A program made the translations under genes and the position numbers. 64,000 bases of DNA from Chionis minor (taxonomy: Eukaryota; Chordata; Aves; Charadriiformes; Chionididae). Below, piece after piece: positions 34,040 to 46,100 of the stretch (positions are counted from its first letter, which is position 1; each line of letters begins with the position of its first letter). The notes beneath the pieces are model-generated. The model did no database searches. It was not told the DNA's origin and saw only the letters and a list, made by a program, of their open reading frames with translations. The stretch spans positions 94,688-158,687 of the forward strand of contig VZSF01009112.1 of assembly GCA_013398295.1 (NCBI GenBank), read 5' to 3'.

Positions 34040-37000
34040 GAGGAGGAAGGAAGGGGTCTCATAAGTCCCATTGAAACTCTGTGTGACTGCCTATTAGTTT
34101 GTTTTCTGAAATAAATGGAAATGATTTACTGCACCTGAAGTTAGCCATCTACAGACTATCCATCTAGTTTGAACTAGTCATCTTTTCAGTCAGTGCTGAA
34201 AGACAGGCAAATTTAAACTCAAAATAGCAAACTGTTTACAATAGGAGAACAACATTCATTTATTGTACACTGTAATAATAAACAAGGGTGAAAACCAGAG
34301 GAACTCTTTGCTCTTCCAAATTTTCTTGCAATAAACCCGTCATGGGGTGCATATGTTTCATATTCTTACAAAGGATGTCCTGCACTTGATGAAACAAGGC
34401 ACTTCAGACTATGCTTTTTCATTCTGTTTGGTATGATACTTTTTTAATGGCAGTTTGTGTTATGCCCTTGAATGAAAAAAGAAAAAAACAAGCTACAGCT
34501 CTTGCCTGGAACAGAGATTAGGAATGCTAAAATGTTTTAAGACCTTGGCAGGGCCCTATGGTAAAGGAAGAAGATTATCTCTGAGGCAAAGAATTATCAT
34601 GGTGTCCTCTTCTGTTCTGCTGATGAGCTTCTTAAGTGAGAGACTGGTGAAGGACATTTTTATTCTGTTTAATGACATCTTGTAATATTTCTGTATGCTT
34701 TTTGGATACAGATGCAATGTAAAAATATAGCTGTTGACCAGTTGAGGGGCCGGGTATTTTGTTTTTTGTAATTGAATACTCTAGAAGCATTTTCTCAGGT
34801 ATCCTTGTCAGGCATTTTTGAGATAGTGCAGAATTTGCTTGATCATGTTCCAACACGGTTGTTAAAAGAATGCCTGCCTTTTCTCGGTCATACTATCCTG
34901 AGAGTTGTGAATTGCTCTCTTCAATCTGGGATGGTTCCAAAATAATTTAAACTGGGCTACAATCATTCTTTTGTTAAAGGAGATGTCTTCATCCATGGAT
35001 GTTTTGTTTAATAGCCAACCAGTTCATAATTTACACATTTCAGTTAACAAGATGGAAAAAGTAGTTTAAAGTTTGGTCCAGATTTTATATATGTTATAGT
35101 ACACATCTGGCAGAGCTGGACTTTATGGTTGTCCTCTGGTTGTTAGTAACGTAACTATTTTCATCGAGTGCTGTTCTTCTTGGTAATTTACTTTTTGGCA
35201 GCAATTTGGCAAATAACTTAAATACCTGATTAATGTTATACACAAACCTTTTTTAATGGCTATTATTGTGCTTGCCCCTGTATATAAAGCATGATAATAT
35301 TAGTGTCTTCTTAGTGGAAGGTTAGTAGTAATTCTGTATGCAAAATTAAGTCTTAGCAATCCAGTTCCAGTAAATTATCAACAGGATTGCCAATAAATGA
35401 CTAACTAAAAAATATAGGTGAAACATTGCAATAGAAAAACGCAAGATATCTAGTAAGTCTGTTCCATTTTGCACAAAAATCAGTGACACTGAGATTCACA
35501 AACTTTTCCTAGCTTTTCTCAGTGGTACGTAGCGGGAAAAGGGCACTTTCAGAAAGTTATTCACCAGTAGGTGAGCCATACTTTGGAAATTCCTATTTTT
35601 TCCATTGTTTCATGAAGGAACAAAGTTCCCCAATGGAGAGTAGACTTTTGGTTTTAGTTCAGTGTTTAAGTGTTTAAGTTCAATAAGATTAATTTTGAAG
35701 GTCTTCTCTGGCAATGAATTCTAAATGAAATAACTGGGGACTATGTAGATTTATGAAGGCCAACCTGTTGAACACCAGTGTCAAAGTTAGTGTTTTTTTT
35801 AGCATCTTTTCTTGATAGATCCAGTAGTCTGTAAGCCTTTTATAATTTCTTAGAGAATGGCACAGGATAGCCAACTCTCACTATTTTTTTTTTTTTTTTT
35901 ATGGGGGTATAGTGATCTTTGGTAGTTTCTCTCTTCCCTCATTATTGAGTTATATTAATATGCGAATATTCCAGAATTCATTTGAAAAAAGTTTTTCTAG
36001 CACTCAGAGCAGCATAAAAGAAACTATAAAATAGGAATCATATATAAGTAGTAAAGTTGTAATATTTAATGTTTCTGAAGAGTTGTGGGGCCTGAATTAT
36101 TATAGTCTGATCACAGTTTGAATCATCTGAGAAATGCTCCCACTCTTAAAATGAATATATATTTTCATAATACAATCTCTCTTCTACTAGGAAATTCTAA
36201 TTACTGAACTACTTGTCAAGGAAAAGTTAGCTATGTGTCAGAAAAAAATATTCCCATTTTTTGTAGAGGACTCGAAGAAATTATCTTTCCAATATTTTTT
36301 GTACCAACGGTGAGGAGAGTTTCACTGCAAATATAAAGCTTTGTGTGAACTTGCTGTTAGAGACTGTGAACTGCCTTCCAGCTCTTTCAGTATCAGTTGG
36401 AAATGAAAACAAAACCATATGAAACATTAAACCAGCACATAGATGTCTTATTATTTCAGTTATCACACTACTCCTTCTAGCAATGTGAGAAAAAGAAATT
36501 GTCAGAACTTCCCAAAATCATAAAAATGTTTTTAAATATCACAGAGCAATTTTAAAAATTGCAAAATGGTTTATACTTATTCACTGCTTTAAAGGAAATT
36601 AATCAGTCAAGAATAAGGAAAAAGGAATTAAATAGCAGCATGAACACAAAGCACTTCATTTAAAAACGTGGGTTCCCCTAATGCAGATTATTTGCTTTTG
36701 TAAGCCTGACTAAAACCTTGATACGGTGAAATTGTGAACATCTGGAATCCTCAAAATCAGTAGGAAATTATTTTAACACAGAGTATGGGTTTTATTTGGT
36801 CAAATTTAGACATCTACAAAGTAGACATCCAAGTCTGAACTAGTTTTCCAGGCCCTAGGTAATCAGTAAAGAGAAACAGGCTTTTGCAGAGAACAATTAA
36901 TCCCCATTCTAAAACACATCTGAAATGGTCCAGATGAATTGCTCCCAGAAAATGTTTATTTTTCTCCCTTGAACACAAAGGCAGACATGATTGACTACCT

Positions 37001-38079
37001 TGGATGTAAACATCTGTAATGTAGTCTACAGTTAGGCAGGACACCATTATTTTCAGAACTGTAATCGTATGTAGACTGTTTACTCCAAATCTGGGTACAG
37101 AAATCAGCTACATGGTTGAATTTCCTTAGGTTTAGCTTGGCCACCTCAAAATCTGTGCATGTCTATGCACACATACACGTATCATACGCAGGATGCATAG
37201 TCTCTATCAAGACATCAGAAATACTCATCTTGATAACTTGTTTCTGTGATGTCACACACAAAACCTGCTCACGTTACTCAGACAGGATTTTTCAAACTAA
37301 TGCTATGGAGTTCAGCAAGAACATTAACAGCACTGGGGGTGGAAACTTCCTTCACTTATTTTGTAAGCTTCAATTCCAAATGTATGCCACATCATCTCTC
37401 CTAACTCGTTCATACATGTGTTTGGAAAGTTAAAGGAGACAAGTTCTGCATCAGAAGGTTATTGAGAGTCACTTTACTCCAAGCATCTTCTTACAATGCA
37501 TAATACACAAGGTAAGCTGTAGAATTATTTAACCAGTTTAATCCACAGATCATAAAATCATAAGGACCATTCTATGAGAAATAGAGCTAAGGGGTTGCTT
37601 AGCTGTTAGGCAGTGTGTAACAAAAAGTGAAGTCTGCATGAAAATCTTTAATAAGCAGGTAAACACTTAATTTCCTCTTTGTTTCCATAAAGGCTGTTGT
37701 GAAGTGGTGAAGGCATTGGTAAATGTCATAGTACTCATGCCACAAAGATAAAGCTTGGCTTATGTTGTATGGTATAGATGAAAAATAGTTCTGATAGTCA
37801 TTTCTACCTAAGAACATCAGTTTACAAACCCATATATCAAGTGCTGAATCATTTCCCGTAACAGAAGCCGATGTAATCCTTACCATCTCCTCCAGCTGAT
37901 TCTTCCAACATGCCAATCTTTTGTGATAGGCTTCTCTTGAACTTCACCCAGTATCCCTAATCTATTTTAAACTATTTTTTTTCCTTTCTGTTGCACTCAA
38001 TAAGGAAAATGTCAATTGAGTATCAAATTGTCTTCATATCTCCTTCATGGCTTCATGACATACAGGACATGATTCAATT
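34040..38079. other. AT-rich unique sequence, nothing recognised
   Basis: No repeat or coding signature is visible. A T-run of about 18 lies near 35883-35900. The open frames are short and unsupported. Confidence 0.5.
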
Positions 38080-38400
38080 TAAGATGCATTTAGATGCCAG
38101 GAAGTAGGTGTCTACAAGTGTGGTAGAGTCTGAGATCCCATCAGAGCGAATGGAGAGCTAAAGCTCAACTCATTTGCCTAAATCCAGGCCTCTAGTTTAA
38201 TTTAAAACACCCTAAAATATCTTAAAACAACTGGACGGGGCTGGAAGTTGTGACACTAGCCCTTTGGGGACCTGAACTCTCTCGGTTAAGCAGCTGGGGG
38301 CCTAGCAGGACACTAAGGCAAATCAGTAAGCACTAGATGCCTGTTTGTAGTCAACTGAACTCAAGCCTTGGGCTGGGATGTCATTCACAAATCTAACATA
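38080..38400. repeat. Possible ancient interspersed repeat
   Basis: Recurring words TTTAGATGCC, TAGGTGTCTAC, TTTGCCTAAATCCAGGC and AGATGCCTG recall an old reptile/bird repeat built of 'ttaggtgcctaaa'-type words. No ends can be defined. Confidence 0.25.
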
Positions 38401-40665
38401 CAGGCTATCTGCATTTGCCACCATTCACATGGTTCAGCTGGAGGTAGCGATGAAGGAATTGATCTGGCATGGAACTGTAGCCCAGGTGCTGAAATCAATT
38501 AACCAGGAGCTCTGGGTATGGCCCAAAGGTTACAAAGGTTAAGAAAATGATTTTCCCTAACCATGCTACACTTTGGATCAGGCCATCTGTGCATGAAATA
38601 GTTTCCAGGATCAGACCTATCATGGCTTTAATATTCACTGCAGATTTAATGAAACTGCTTCAGCAATATAAACTTGGTTGTAAAATATAGATTTTAAATC
38701 AGCATTCAGTCCTTGCAGTGTTTTATGCATATGATCCACTTATGAACTTTCTTTAAGGAAGCTGGGTTAAAGACGTGAGGCACAGTTTTTATAAGCTTTG
38801 TCTCCTTCAAATCTTATAAAAATAAATTTAAGTAGCTTACATATCCCTAAATAAGCTATAACAATAGTATAGCACAGTTCAGTTAATTTAATATGTTAGA
38901 AAAAGTTTTCTTGCTGGTTTTCAAAATGTTAGAGTTTTGCCGGATATATCATTACCACCAAGTTGGTACTGACTTGTGGAGGCTATAAAACAAATAAAGT
39001 CATTAAAAATAATTTGAACAAAAGGAGTAACTTGATATCATAATGCCATCCACATTTGGTTAAAATGACTTATTTTAAAGCTCCCTTTCATCTTACTAAA
39101 CAGATTTCCAAAGTTAAAAAAAAATGTGATTAATAAATTATCCTCCATAAATCTTATGATAACTATGATAGTCTTTGGAGAATTATGAAGCCACATCTGG
39201 AAAAAGTATTTTACTGCCTGTAAAACAGCATGCCATGAATTTTACTAGTTCATATTAGTAAGTAAAATACGGTATATAATTTTTGCATTCATCAGTGTGA
39301 GTGCAAAACACATCATTTTCTTCTCCCTAAAACCCTCAGATTTATTTCACAAAGAATGTTTCTTGTAAAGTTTGTAAGGGGCTTGTTTTCTTTTATTCAT
39401 ACAGAGATATTTCTCCCTCATATTAGCTGTAATTTACAAGATGAACTGGAGAGTACCTAACATCAGAACAGAAGTAAGTAAACAGTAAGAGTAATAGGGT
39501 TCATTTGTTATTATTATTGCACCAAGGCTAAAATGAGCAAGGCCAAACCACTGAATAAATGCCAGAGTGCTAATCAAGAGAGAAAGCAAAGAAGTTCATT
39601 TTCCTGCTACGTAATCCAACAATAGCTATTACGTTATTCTTTTTCTTTAATGACATTTTAAAATATATAGATTAGAGTCACAAGTCATTCAAGATGAGTG
39701 GCTGTAATATTTCTGGAATTAAAAACTTGATTAAACTTAAGTATTTCTTAAATAAAATGAGCAATGGTCTTGTAGAGCCAAGTATGTCCCAGGGAAATAT
39801 AAAACCCTTTTTATTTCCAAGCAGATGTTTGCAATAAGAAATGGATGGTGAGTGAAAGGGAAGAACACCATTAAGCTAAGGTAACCCCTAAAGATTTTTA
39901 TATAGTTCTGCAATCATAAGCTCCATCAGTGATAAATATCACAACAGTGCCTGTAACGTACCTGGTTTTATTTATGTGTAGATCCTTGAATATGCTTTAC
40001 CTCAAGTAATACAATTCACTTAATGACCATAGGAGAGCTATATTTTAATGTAAATTAAAGCGGCATAATTTTTGTAACCTGAAAAGGTTCTTTTTGTAAA
40101 GATACAATAAATCAGGACAATAACATCTGTAAACATGTTTTGTTTTTAGAATAGAAATAAATAAAAATCCCAGAGAAATGCCTACTCAGAAAATGTATGT
40201 GGATTAGATTCTGACAGTCTTATCACAAGTGATACTCTTGCAATATCAGCATTCCATAATTGTGTAACGTGTTGCTCAGACTGATAACACAGATGACATT
40301 CTGGCCATAAAATTGCTATTGCAGTAAATCTACCTGTCTTCTGTTCTGGTTTGAAGTAGCTGTTATTTTGTAGTTTTATTATGCTGGTTGAAGCTGATTT
40401 TTTAAATATTCAAAGATGAAATGGGCTTGTACTTATTGGTGCTTACCTTTTCTGAAAACAAAGACTTTATTTTCTTCTAACTGTCCTCAAGCTTTCCTTT
40501 GCTTTCCTCCTGTGGTCTTGGCAGAGGTTTATGAGAAATGCTGGGGTCTTTGCACAGCTACTGTGATGCTGCTGTTGACACGGTTGGATAATGTCAAAAT
40601 TGCATGCCCCCCAAGAGACCACCGAGTGAGAGTCAGCGTTTAGTTAGGGAATGGACCGTCAGAGA
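38401..40665. other. AT-rich stretch with no repeat and few open frames
   Basis: About 2.2 kb holds no recognisable mobile element and abundant TAAT/ATTA words. Low repeat content fits either neutral bird intergenic DNA or conserved non-coding DNA. The sequence alone does not distinguish them. Confidence 0.5.
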
Positions 40666-40760
40666 CGCATTGGGTTTATGTGGCAAGGTTTTGGTGGTGG
40701 TGAGGCTGCAGGAGAGCCCTCTGCAGGGAGAGGCCGGGGCTGCTCTGCACTGGTGACAGC

Positions 40761-40840
40761 CAGTTCCAGCTGGTTCCAGCCACCTCCAGCCGGTTCCAGC
40801 CACCTCCAGCCACCTCCAGCCGGTTCCAGCCACCTCTGCA
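40761..40840 (+). repeat. 10-bp minisatellite inside LTR B
   Basis: Eight consecutive 10-bp units lie in perfect register, each ending TCCAGC except the last, which is decayed. Two unit types alternate: a GGTT-type (CGGTTCCAGC, with CAGTT and TGGTT variants) and an ACC-type (CACCTCCAGC), in the order A A B A B B A B. LTR A has only two units at the matching place (32231-32250), so the array grew in this copy or its lineage. Confidence 0.9.
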
Positions 40841-41065
40841 ACAGACACACTGTGCCAATGGAGAGTTGGTGGTGCTGCTGTGAAAACGCATTCAGGAAAG
40901 GGCAAATATTGCAAGACAGAGGTTGGAGGAGGGAACAAAAACAAGGGAGAAACAAGAGAGAGAATACCAAGGTCAGAGAAGGAGGAGTAGGAGGTGCTCC
41001 AAAAGCCAGAGCAGCTATTCTCTGCGGCCCATGGAGACCACACACTCCAGGGAGCGGGTTAAACG

Positions 41066-41380
41066 GAGGGTGCCAGAAGGATGGGGCCAGTCTTTTTTCA
41101 GTGGTGCCCAGTGATAGGACAAGAGGTAACAGGCACAAACTTGAACGTGGGAAGTTCCGTCTGAACATGAGGAGGAACTTTGTGACTTTGAGGGTGTCAG
41201 AGCATTGGAACAGGCTGCCCAGAGAGGTGGTGGAGTCTCCGATACTGGAGACATTCCAAACTCACCTGGATGCCATCCTGTGCAACCTGCTGTAGGTGGA
41301 CTTGCTGTGGCAGGGGGGTTGGACCAGATGATCTCCAGAGGTCCCTTCCAACCCTGGTGATTCTGTGATTCTGTGATCCT
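41066..41380 (+). mobile_element. CR1 LINE 3' fragment nested in LTR B
   Basis: The fragment runs from CGGAGGGTGCCAGAAGG through AGTGATAGGACAAGAGGTAA, GGAACAGGCTGCCCAGAG and GGACCAGATGATCTCCAGAGG to the terminal TGATTCTGTGATTCTGTGAT. LTR sequence resumes directly after it, so CR1 jumped into an already present LTR. The left edge is uncertain by about 25 bp. It is of the same subfamily as 18771-18948. Confidence 0.93.
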
Positions 41381-41863
41381 GAATGACTGCAGCCCAAGGA
41401 GGGCATATACTAGAACAGATTTATCATGAAGGACTGTAGTGGGTGAGAAGGACCCAAGCTTGAGCAGAAGAAAAATGTGAGGAGAAAGGAGTGACAAACT
41501 GTTACACACCAACCACAGCCCACATCCTCTGTCTATCCCTGTGCTGCTGGGGGAGCACGTAAAGGAGCCTGGATCGGTGGAGTGAAGTTGAGCTTGGTAG
41601 AGGAGGAGGAAAGGTGTTGGGTTTAGTGTTTGTTTTTTTGATCCTTACTACCCAAATCTATTTTAATTTTTTCCCCCTCCACGTTCAGTCTGTTTTGCCT
41701 GTGATTGTAATTGGTAAGGAATCTCCCTGTCTTTTTCTTGACCCACACGCTTTCTCATCCAATTTTCTCCCTGCCTTGTCCCAATGAGGCATGGTGGTGA
41801 GAGAGACAAGTGAGTGAGCAGCTGAGTGGGTGTTTGGCTGTTAGCCAAGGTTATCTCACCACA

Positions 41864-42249
41864 AAATAGCATAACAGTCAAACATTAGAAGTTATATACA
41901 TAAATAGACTGGTACAGTGCAAACCATATGCAACAAATCCTTACTTTTATAGCACGGACGTATGTCTGTGTTAGCTTCATTCTCACAAAGTTATTCCAAA
42001 GTGAATATAACCGATTTTGAAAGACAATTACAAAACTTGCATTAAATCATCAAACAATTTTCTGTATGAATTCCAGCATATAAATTCTCTCAAAAAAATA
42101 TCAGTGTGAAAGATTTCTCTTTATTGACAAGCCTCTCCCCTTATCATCAAGGTGCAAGAAATGCATACTGTCACTCTGCAAACTCTGGATCACATAAGAA
42201 AGAAAAATCAACTGGAAAAACTAGCCAGAAAGCATCAGTATGGAAAAGG
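41864..42249. other. Unique sequence, nothing recognised
   Basis: AT-rich non-coding DNA between LTR B and an old CR1. Confidence 0.5.
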
Positions 42250-42880
42250 CTGTAGGGACTATAAGGGAGTACAAAACCTATCCATTGCTCTTTGATGCTA
42301 CTGCAAAAAAGACAACTCTCATTTGGGAGTGTGATAACAGGAGTGTTGCCTCTGAGACAGAGGAGAAAATTATTCCATTTTACTCCGCACCAGGGAACCC
42401 TCAGATGGAGTACTCTGCCCAGTTTCAGCGCCACATTTGAAGAAACATGTAGATATATTGGAAAGAGTCCAAAGGTGAGCAAAAAACCAAGGGATTAAGA
42501 AAACATGACCTCTGTGCAAATGCAAAAAGAACTGCCTTTTTAAAAGAGAAGATAGCAGTTGAGTGGAGTGGGACATGAACTGGTCACATGATAAGATATA
42601 TAAAAGACCAAGGAAGAGAAAGATTATGAACTTTTGTCTATGTCTTGTGTAAGCAGGATAAGAATAAATTGACAATTTAGAAAAGAGAAAATTATAATTA
42701 GATAACAGAATAATTTTCAAACTAGAAGAACAGTTAAGGTCTAGTAAATGTTTAACTAATAAAATTGTTGAAAGTTGAGAAAAGTTGTTAGTTACCATTG
42801 CAAGGTGATAAGACTGGGAAAATGAGCTAAACGGTTCATAGTTCCATTCCAGCCATAAGTTTCAATGATCTCTTAATTTG
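42250..42880 (+). mobile_element. Ancient, decayed CR1 LINE
   Basis: The part at 42250-42545 follows the CR1 reverse-transcriptase C-terminal region. GCAAAAAAGACAACTCTCA, AACAGGAGTGTTGCCTCTGA and AAAATTATTCCATTTTACTC are followed by GGAGTACTCTGCCCAGTTTC, GAAGAAACATGTAG and TTGGAAAGAGTCCAAAGG. They encode diverged forms of the INRSIVS...VPLYSALVRPHLEYCVQF-type block. Further on, ACATGATAA-like and GGGAAAATGAGCTAAA-like words continue the element toward a badly decayed tail. Divergence is far greater than in the other CR1 copies, so it is one of the oldest insertions here. Confidence 0.65.
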
Positions 42881-44340
42881 TCTCTTTGAAAACTGGTGCC
42901 ATGTACTACAGGTATGAATTCTAGTATGGAATTTGACTAGGGATAAAAACTGGGCTATGACCTTGCTCTAGAATACTCAGTTCTTCAAATCTAGTATACA
43001 ATCAGTAGATTTTTATTAATGTTTTAGTGAACTGAATGGGTTCTTCAGTGCAAATTTGTCTTGCCAATTGGTGTCTTACAATACACACTGAAATGCATAC
43101 CTGAGGCATTTGAAGTAGTTTCCTTCTTGGTGTAATTTAATTGAAGTCATTCGCATAGGCACCATTGAGAGTATCCACATATAATGTAGATCTATGGTCC
43201 TTCAGTATTAGCTCTCCGTCCATGCCCAGTGTGTTACTGGCGCTGGTAAGTGGCATGAACTACATTACTGATAAAGACATGGCATGGACACATCCTGCTA
43301 GAGTTATGATGAACAGCAGTGAAACAAACCCGTGTTCTTCAGTCTTTGTACTGCACCAGTCAGGAATGTGGATGCATCTAACGTCCAGAACTTAATATGA
43401 AATATTACATACATGAGGTCATACATCAACTCACAAGTAGTTGCCAGTACTGACTCAGGAAGGGTTATAGAAGATGGCCTTTTGAGTAATCCTATTATGA
43501 TGTCATTGTGAGGGTGATTATTCTCATATATTTGCCTACATGTATCTTGCAAATCCATTAAAAAAATAAGTCTGCATTTACTTTTTTCCAAAACTGTTAC
43601 ATGAGGAGTGACTGACTTTTGCAGTTTTGTTATTTTTTAGTATAAAACCCAATGAATTTGAGATATTTGAAAAGTTCTTATGGTAGTATTAACTTCTGTT
43701 TTTTCTAACCAGTGCTGAACTGGCTGTGATTGAATAAATTTTGAAATATTTTAAACCAATTTTCCTTTCTTTTAACATGCTGTCCTTTTAATAGTCTAAC
43801 TCCAGTTGTGTGTCACTGTTTTGAGCTGGAATAAAGTTGCTTTGTTCTTTTGCTGATGTACCTGCATTTGAGTGAAGCAGCAAATGATTCCATGCATACG
43901 TACACTGTCCCGCTTTATGCAGGTGGTCTTGCAGCAAAGTAAAAGCACACAGAAATGACTCTGGTGGAAGTGGTGATTCCCTCAGCATCAGAACACTGTG
44001 ACCACAGAATCTTTGAAGTATGGAGTAGCTGGACGTGGAATATGGTTTTGGTCAAATTATCTATTTGTTTGCCTATTTCTAGTAAATATGCTAGTAAATT
44101 AAATGTAATTCAGTAACAGAATTTTCTTTCAGTAACAGTAATTTCTGTTATAATTGCAAAGAAAATGTCTGCTAATTGTAATTTATAAAGTCATTCCAGG
44201 CAGCACTGGTAATAAGGGGCAATAACCACCATAAGTGCGTAACCATCATAAGTTGCATTTGTAATCAGTAAAGAAAGATGGATGCTTCCAGAGGGCAGGT
44301 CATATCTTTGGAAAGGCTGAATGGCTTTCCAGAGGTGCTT
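42881..44340. other. Unique sequence, nothing recognised
   Basis: No repeat, RNA gene or exon signature is visible in this stretch. Confidence 0.5.
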
Positions 44341-44746
44341 AGAATTATTGAATCACAGAATGGTTTTGGTCAAAAAGGACATTTAAAGATGACTTATTCC
44401 ACCCCCCTGACATGGGCAGGGACATTTTTCACTTCATCAGGTTGCTCAAAACCCCGTCCAACTTGACCTTCAACATTTCCAATGACGGCGCATTTGCAGC
44501 TTCTCTGGACAACCTGTTCCAGTGTCTCACCACCCTCATTGTAAAAAATTTCTTCCTTGAGTCCAATCTATATCTATCTTCTCTCAGTTTAAAACCATTG
44601 CTCTTTGTCCTGTGACTACAGGCATGGTAAAAAGTCTCTCTATGTCTTTTTTATAAGCCCCCTTTAAGTACTGAAAGGCTACTATAAGGTGTCCCCGAGC
44701 CTTCTGTTCTCCAAGCTGAACAACCCCAACTCTCTCAGCCTGGTCC
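44341..44746 (-). mobile_element. CR1 LINE, 5'-truncated, minus strand
   Basis: The plus strand shows the reverse complement of a CR1 3' end. It has AATCACAGAATGGTTTTGGTC, CCCCCCTGACATGGGCAGGG, GGACAACCTGTTCCAGTGTC (44507-44526), AGTTTAAAACCATTGCTC, CCCCCTTTAAGTACTG and CAACCCCAACTCTCTCAGCC. The 3' terminus is at the low-coordinate side. Its tail differs from both tail types on the plus strand, giving a third CR1 subfamily in the window. The coding frame is disrupted. Confidence 0.94.
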
Positions 44747-45995
44747 ACTGATTATGGACAATTATTACTAACTTATGAGGCTCAGTCACCTATTGAAGTC
44801 CACACCATATGATGGACAAGAAGATATACCTAAACTGATTCCTCCACAGGTTTCTGGAATAACCTGGTTCTACTGTGCTTCAATGCACTTGCTAACATCT
44901 CTAGTAGTGAGTGCTTCAAATACTCAGAAGATAATTGATACCAAGACAAGGAGAGGAATATCCAAGACATGACTTGGGTGACACCTGTTAGTGTGATGTC
45001 AAAGGCACCTTTCACAGGCCATAACCATAGGAGATTCACATGACTTGTGACACCATATTTGCTTTAGGAAAGTTGTTCTTAGGATGGGAGAAGAATAAAG
45101 AAGGGGCTGTCAACTCACTGATTTCAAGAGGAAATGAAGATGGAAATCTTTTTTCCGTTTCAACCAATGATCTCTTCAGGGAACTCTCTGACCAAAGGTA
45201 CTTCTGGAAAGAATAAAGTGAAAAGATGCTTGGTAACTGACAGAGATTAGTAGTGAGGACAGAAGCTTAAGGGAGTCAAAGATCGGAAATACAGAGCTAG
45301 TTGGGAAAACCCATCATGGAGTATGCTAATATCCACTTCCATCCATGTGCTCTGCTTATGGGGTGCAATCATGATGCCTGTGTTACTGGCTAGGAGCATT
45401 ACTAGTTTTACTGCTAGACAGTGACTGGAATTAGTAGCACACCTTTGCTTGTAAATTGCTGTCCCAGAGTCTATTCTCTAGCTTAAGGTCAGCTGGCACA
45501 GTCTGACAATGAGCACAACATTAAACTCCTGTAGTCTCCAAAACATGTCAGCTCCATCCAAACTACCTGTTCAGTGTGGACCTTGGCCCAGGCTAACCAC
45601 TGCACTGTGCTGAGAGTTGTTTGACAGAGGGAGCATCGGTTGGTCCAAGTGAAAAGGTCACCAGTCTTAGCAACCAGTCTAATATTTTTAACAGTACTGA
45701 CAGTTGAGTTCCAGGTCTTAGCAATGTTCCCTGGGATTGTTTACCTTACTAGTATAAATGAGGACAGCACATTCTGGGTTAATAAGGACTGACAATTAAG
45801 ACTGCAACTCCGTCTCTTCAAAAGCAACTCTACAAATTCAGAACATAATGTTCTGGATGCCTGGAAGAAAAGGAGTTTGCTCATCACCTGTCTTCCTGAA
45901 GAGCAGAATGAACAACCTTCCATTGTAAATCACAGGGCCAGGCTAACTGTGGTTAAGAGGGTACCTATTTATCTCAGACTATCAAAGTGGTCTTA
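44747..45995. other. Unique sequence, nothing recognised
   Basis: No repeat or exon signature is visible in this stretch. Confidence 0.5.
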
Positions 45996-46100
45996 ATTTC
46001 ATTGTACTTTTTGTTCTCCTTCTGTGAATGGGGACAATAGTCCTCCACCTCAGATATTTGCTCTGGGGGTAAATATGTAATAGCCCATCACATAGTCAGG
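45996..46100 (+). repeat. MIR-like ancient SINE relic
   Basis: TCTGTGAATGGGGACAATAGTC is followed by CTCCACCTCAGATATTTGCTC, GGGGGTAAATATGTAATA and CACATAGTCAGG. In order these resemble the plus-strand MIR landmarks 'catctgtaaaatggggataataatagtacctacctcatagggttgttgtgagg' and 'cacatagtaa'. The 5' part is missing. Confidence 0.5.

Larger units (their letters stand above)
40666..41863 (+). mobile_element. Solo LTR of an endogenous retrovirus (LTR B), interrupted by CR1
   Basis: LTR B belongs to the same family and strand as LTR A. It starts at TTGGGTTTATGTGGCAAGG (40670 onward, with a few decayed terminal bases). It contains ACCAAGGTCAG and GGAGGTGCTCC (near 40967-41000) and GAATGACTGCAGCCCAAGG (41383-41401), and later TCTGTTTTGCCTGTGATTG (41689-41707). 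It ends in TCTCACCACA at 41863. The family start is preserved better than in LTR A. The flanks AGAGA and AAATA agree at only 3 of 5 positions, so no reliable target duplication is seen. A CR1 copy splits it at 41066-41380, and a 10-bp minisatellite lies near its left end. No internal retroviral genes adjoin it. Confidence 0.82.

Noticed and set aside
40651..41295. Plus-strand 214-codon frame with repeated [10 protein letters not shown]
   Set aside because: It is a chance fusion of LTR sequence, a 10-bp minisatellite and the last codons of a nested CR1. There is no host gene.
32161..41863. A full provirus bounded by LTR A and LTR B
   Set aside because: The intervening 7.3 kb shows no gag, pol or env character, and LTR A has its own candidate target duplication. 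Two separate solo LTRs fit better.
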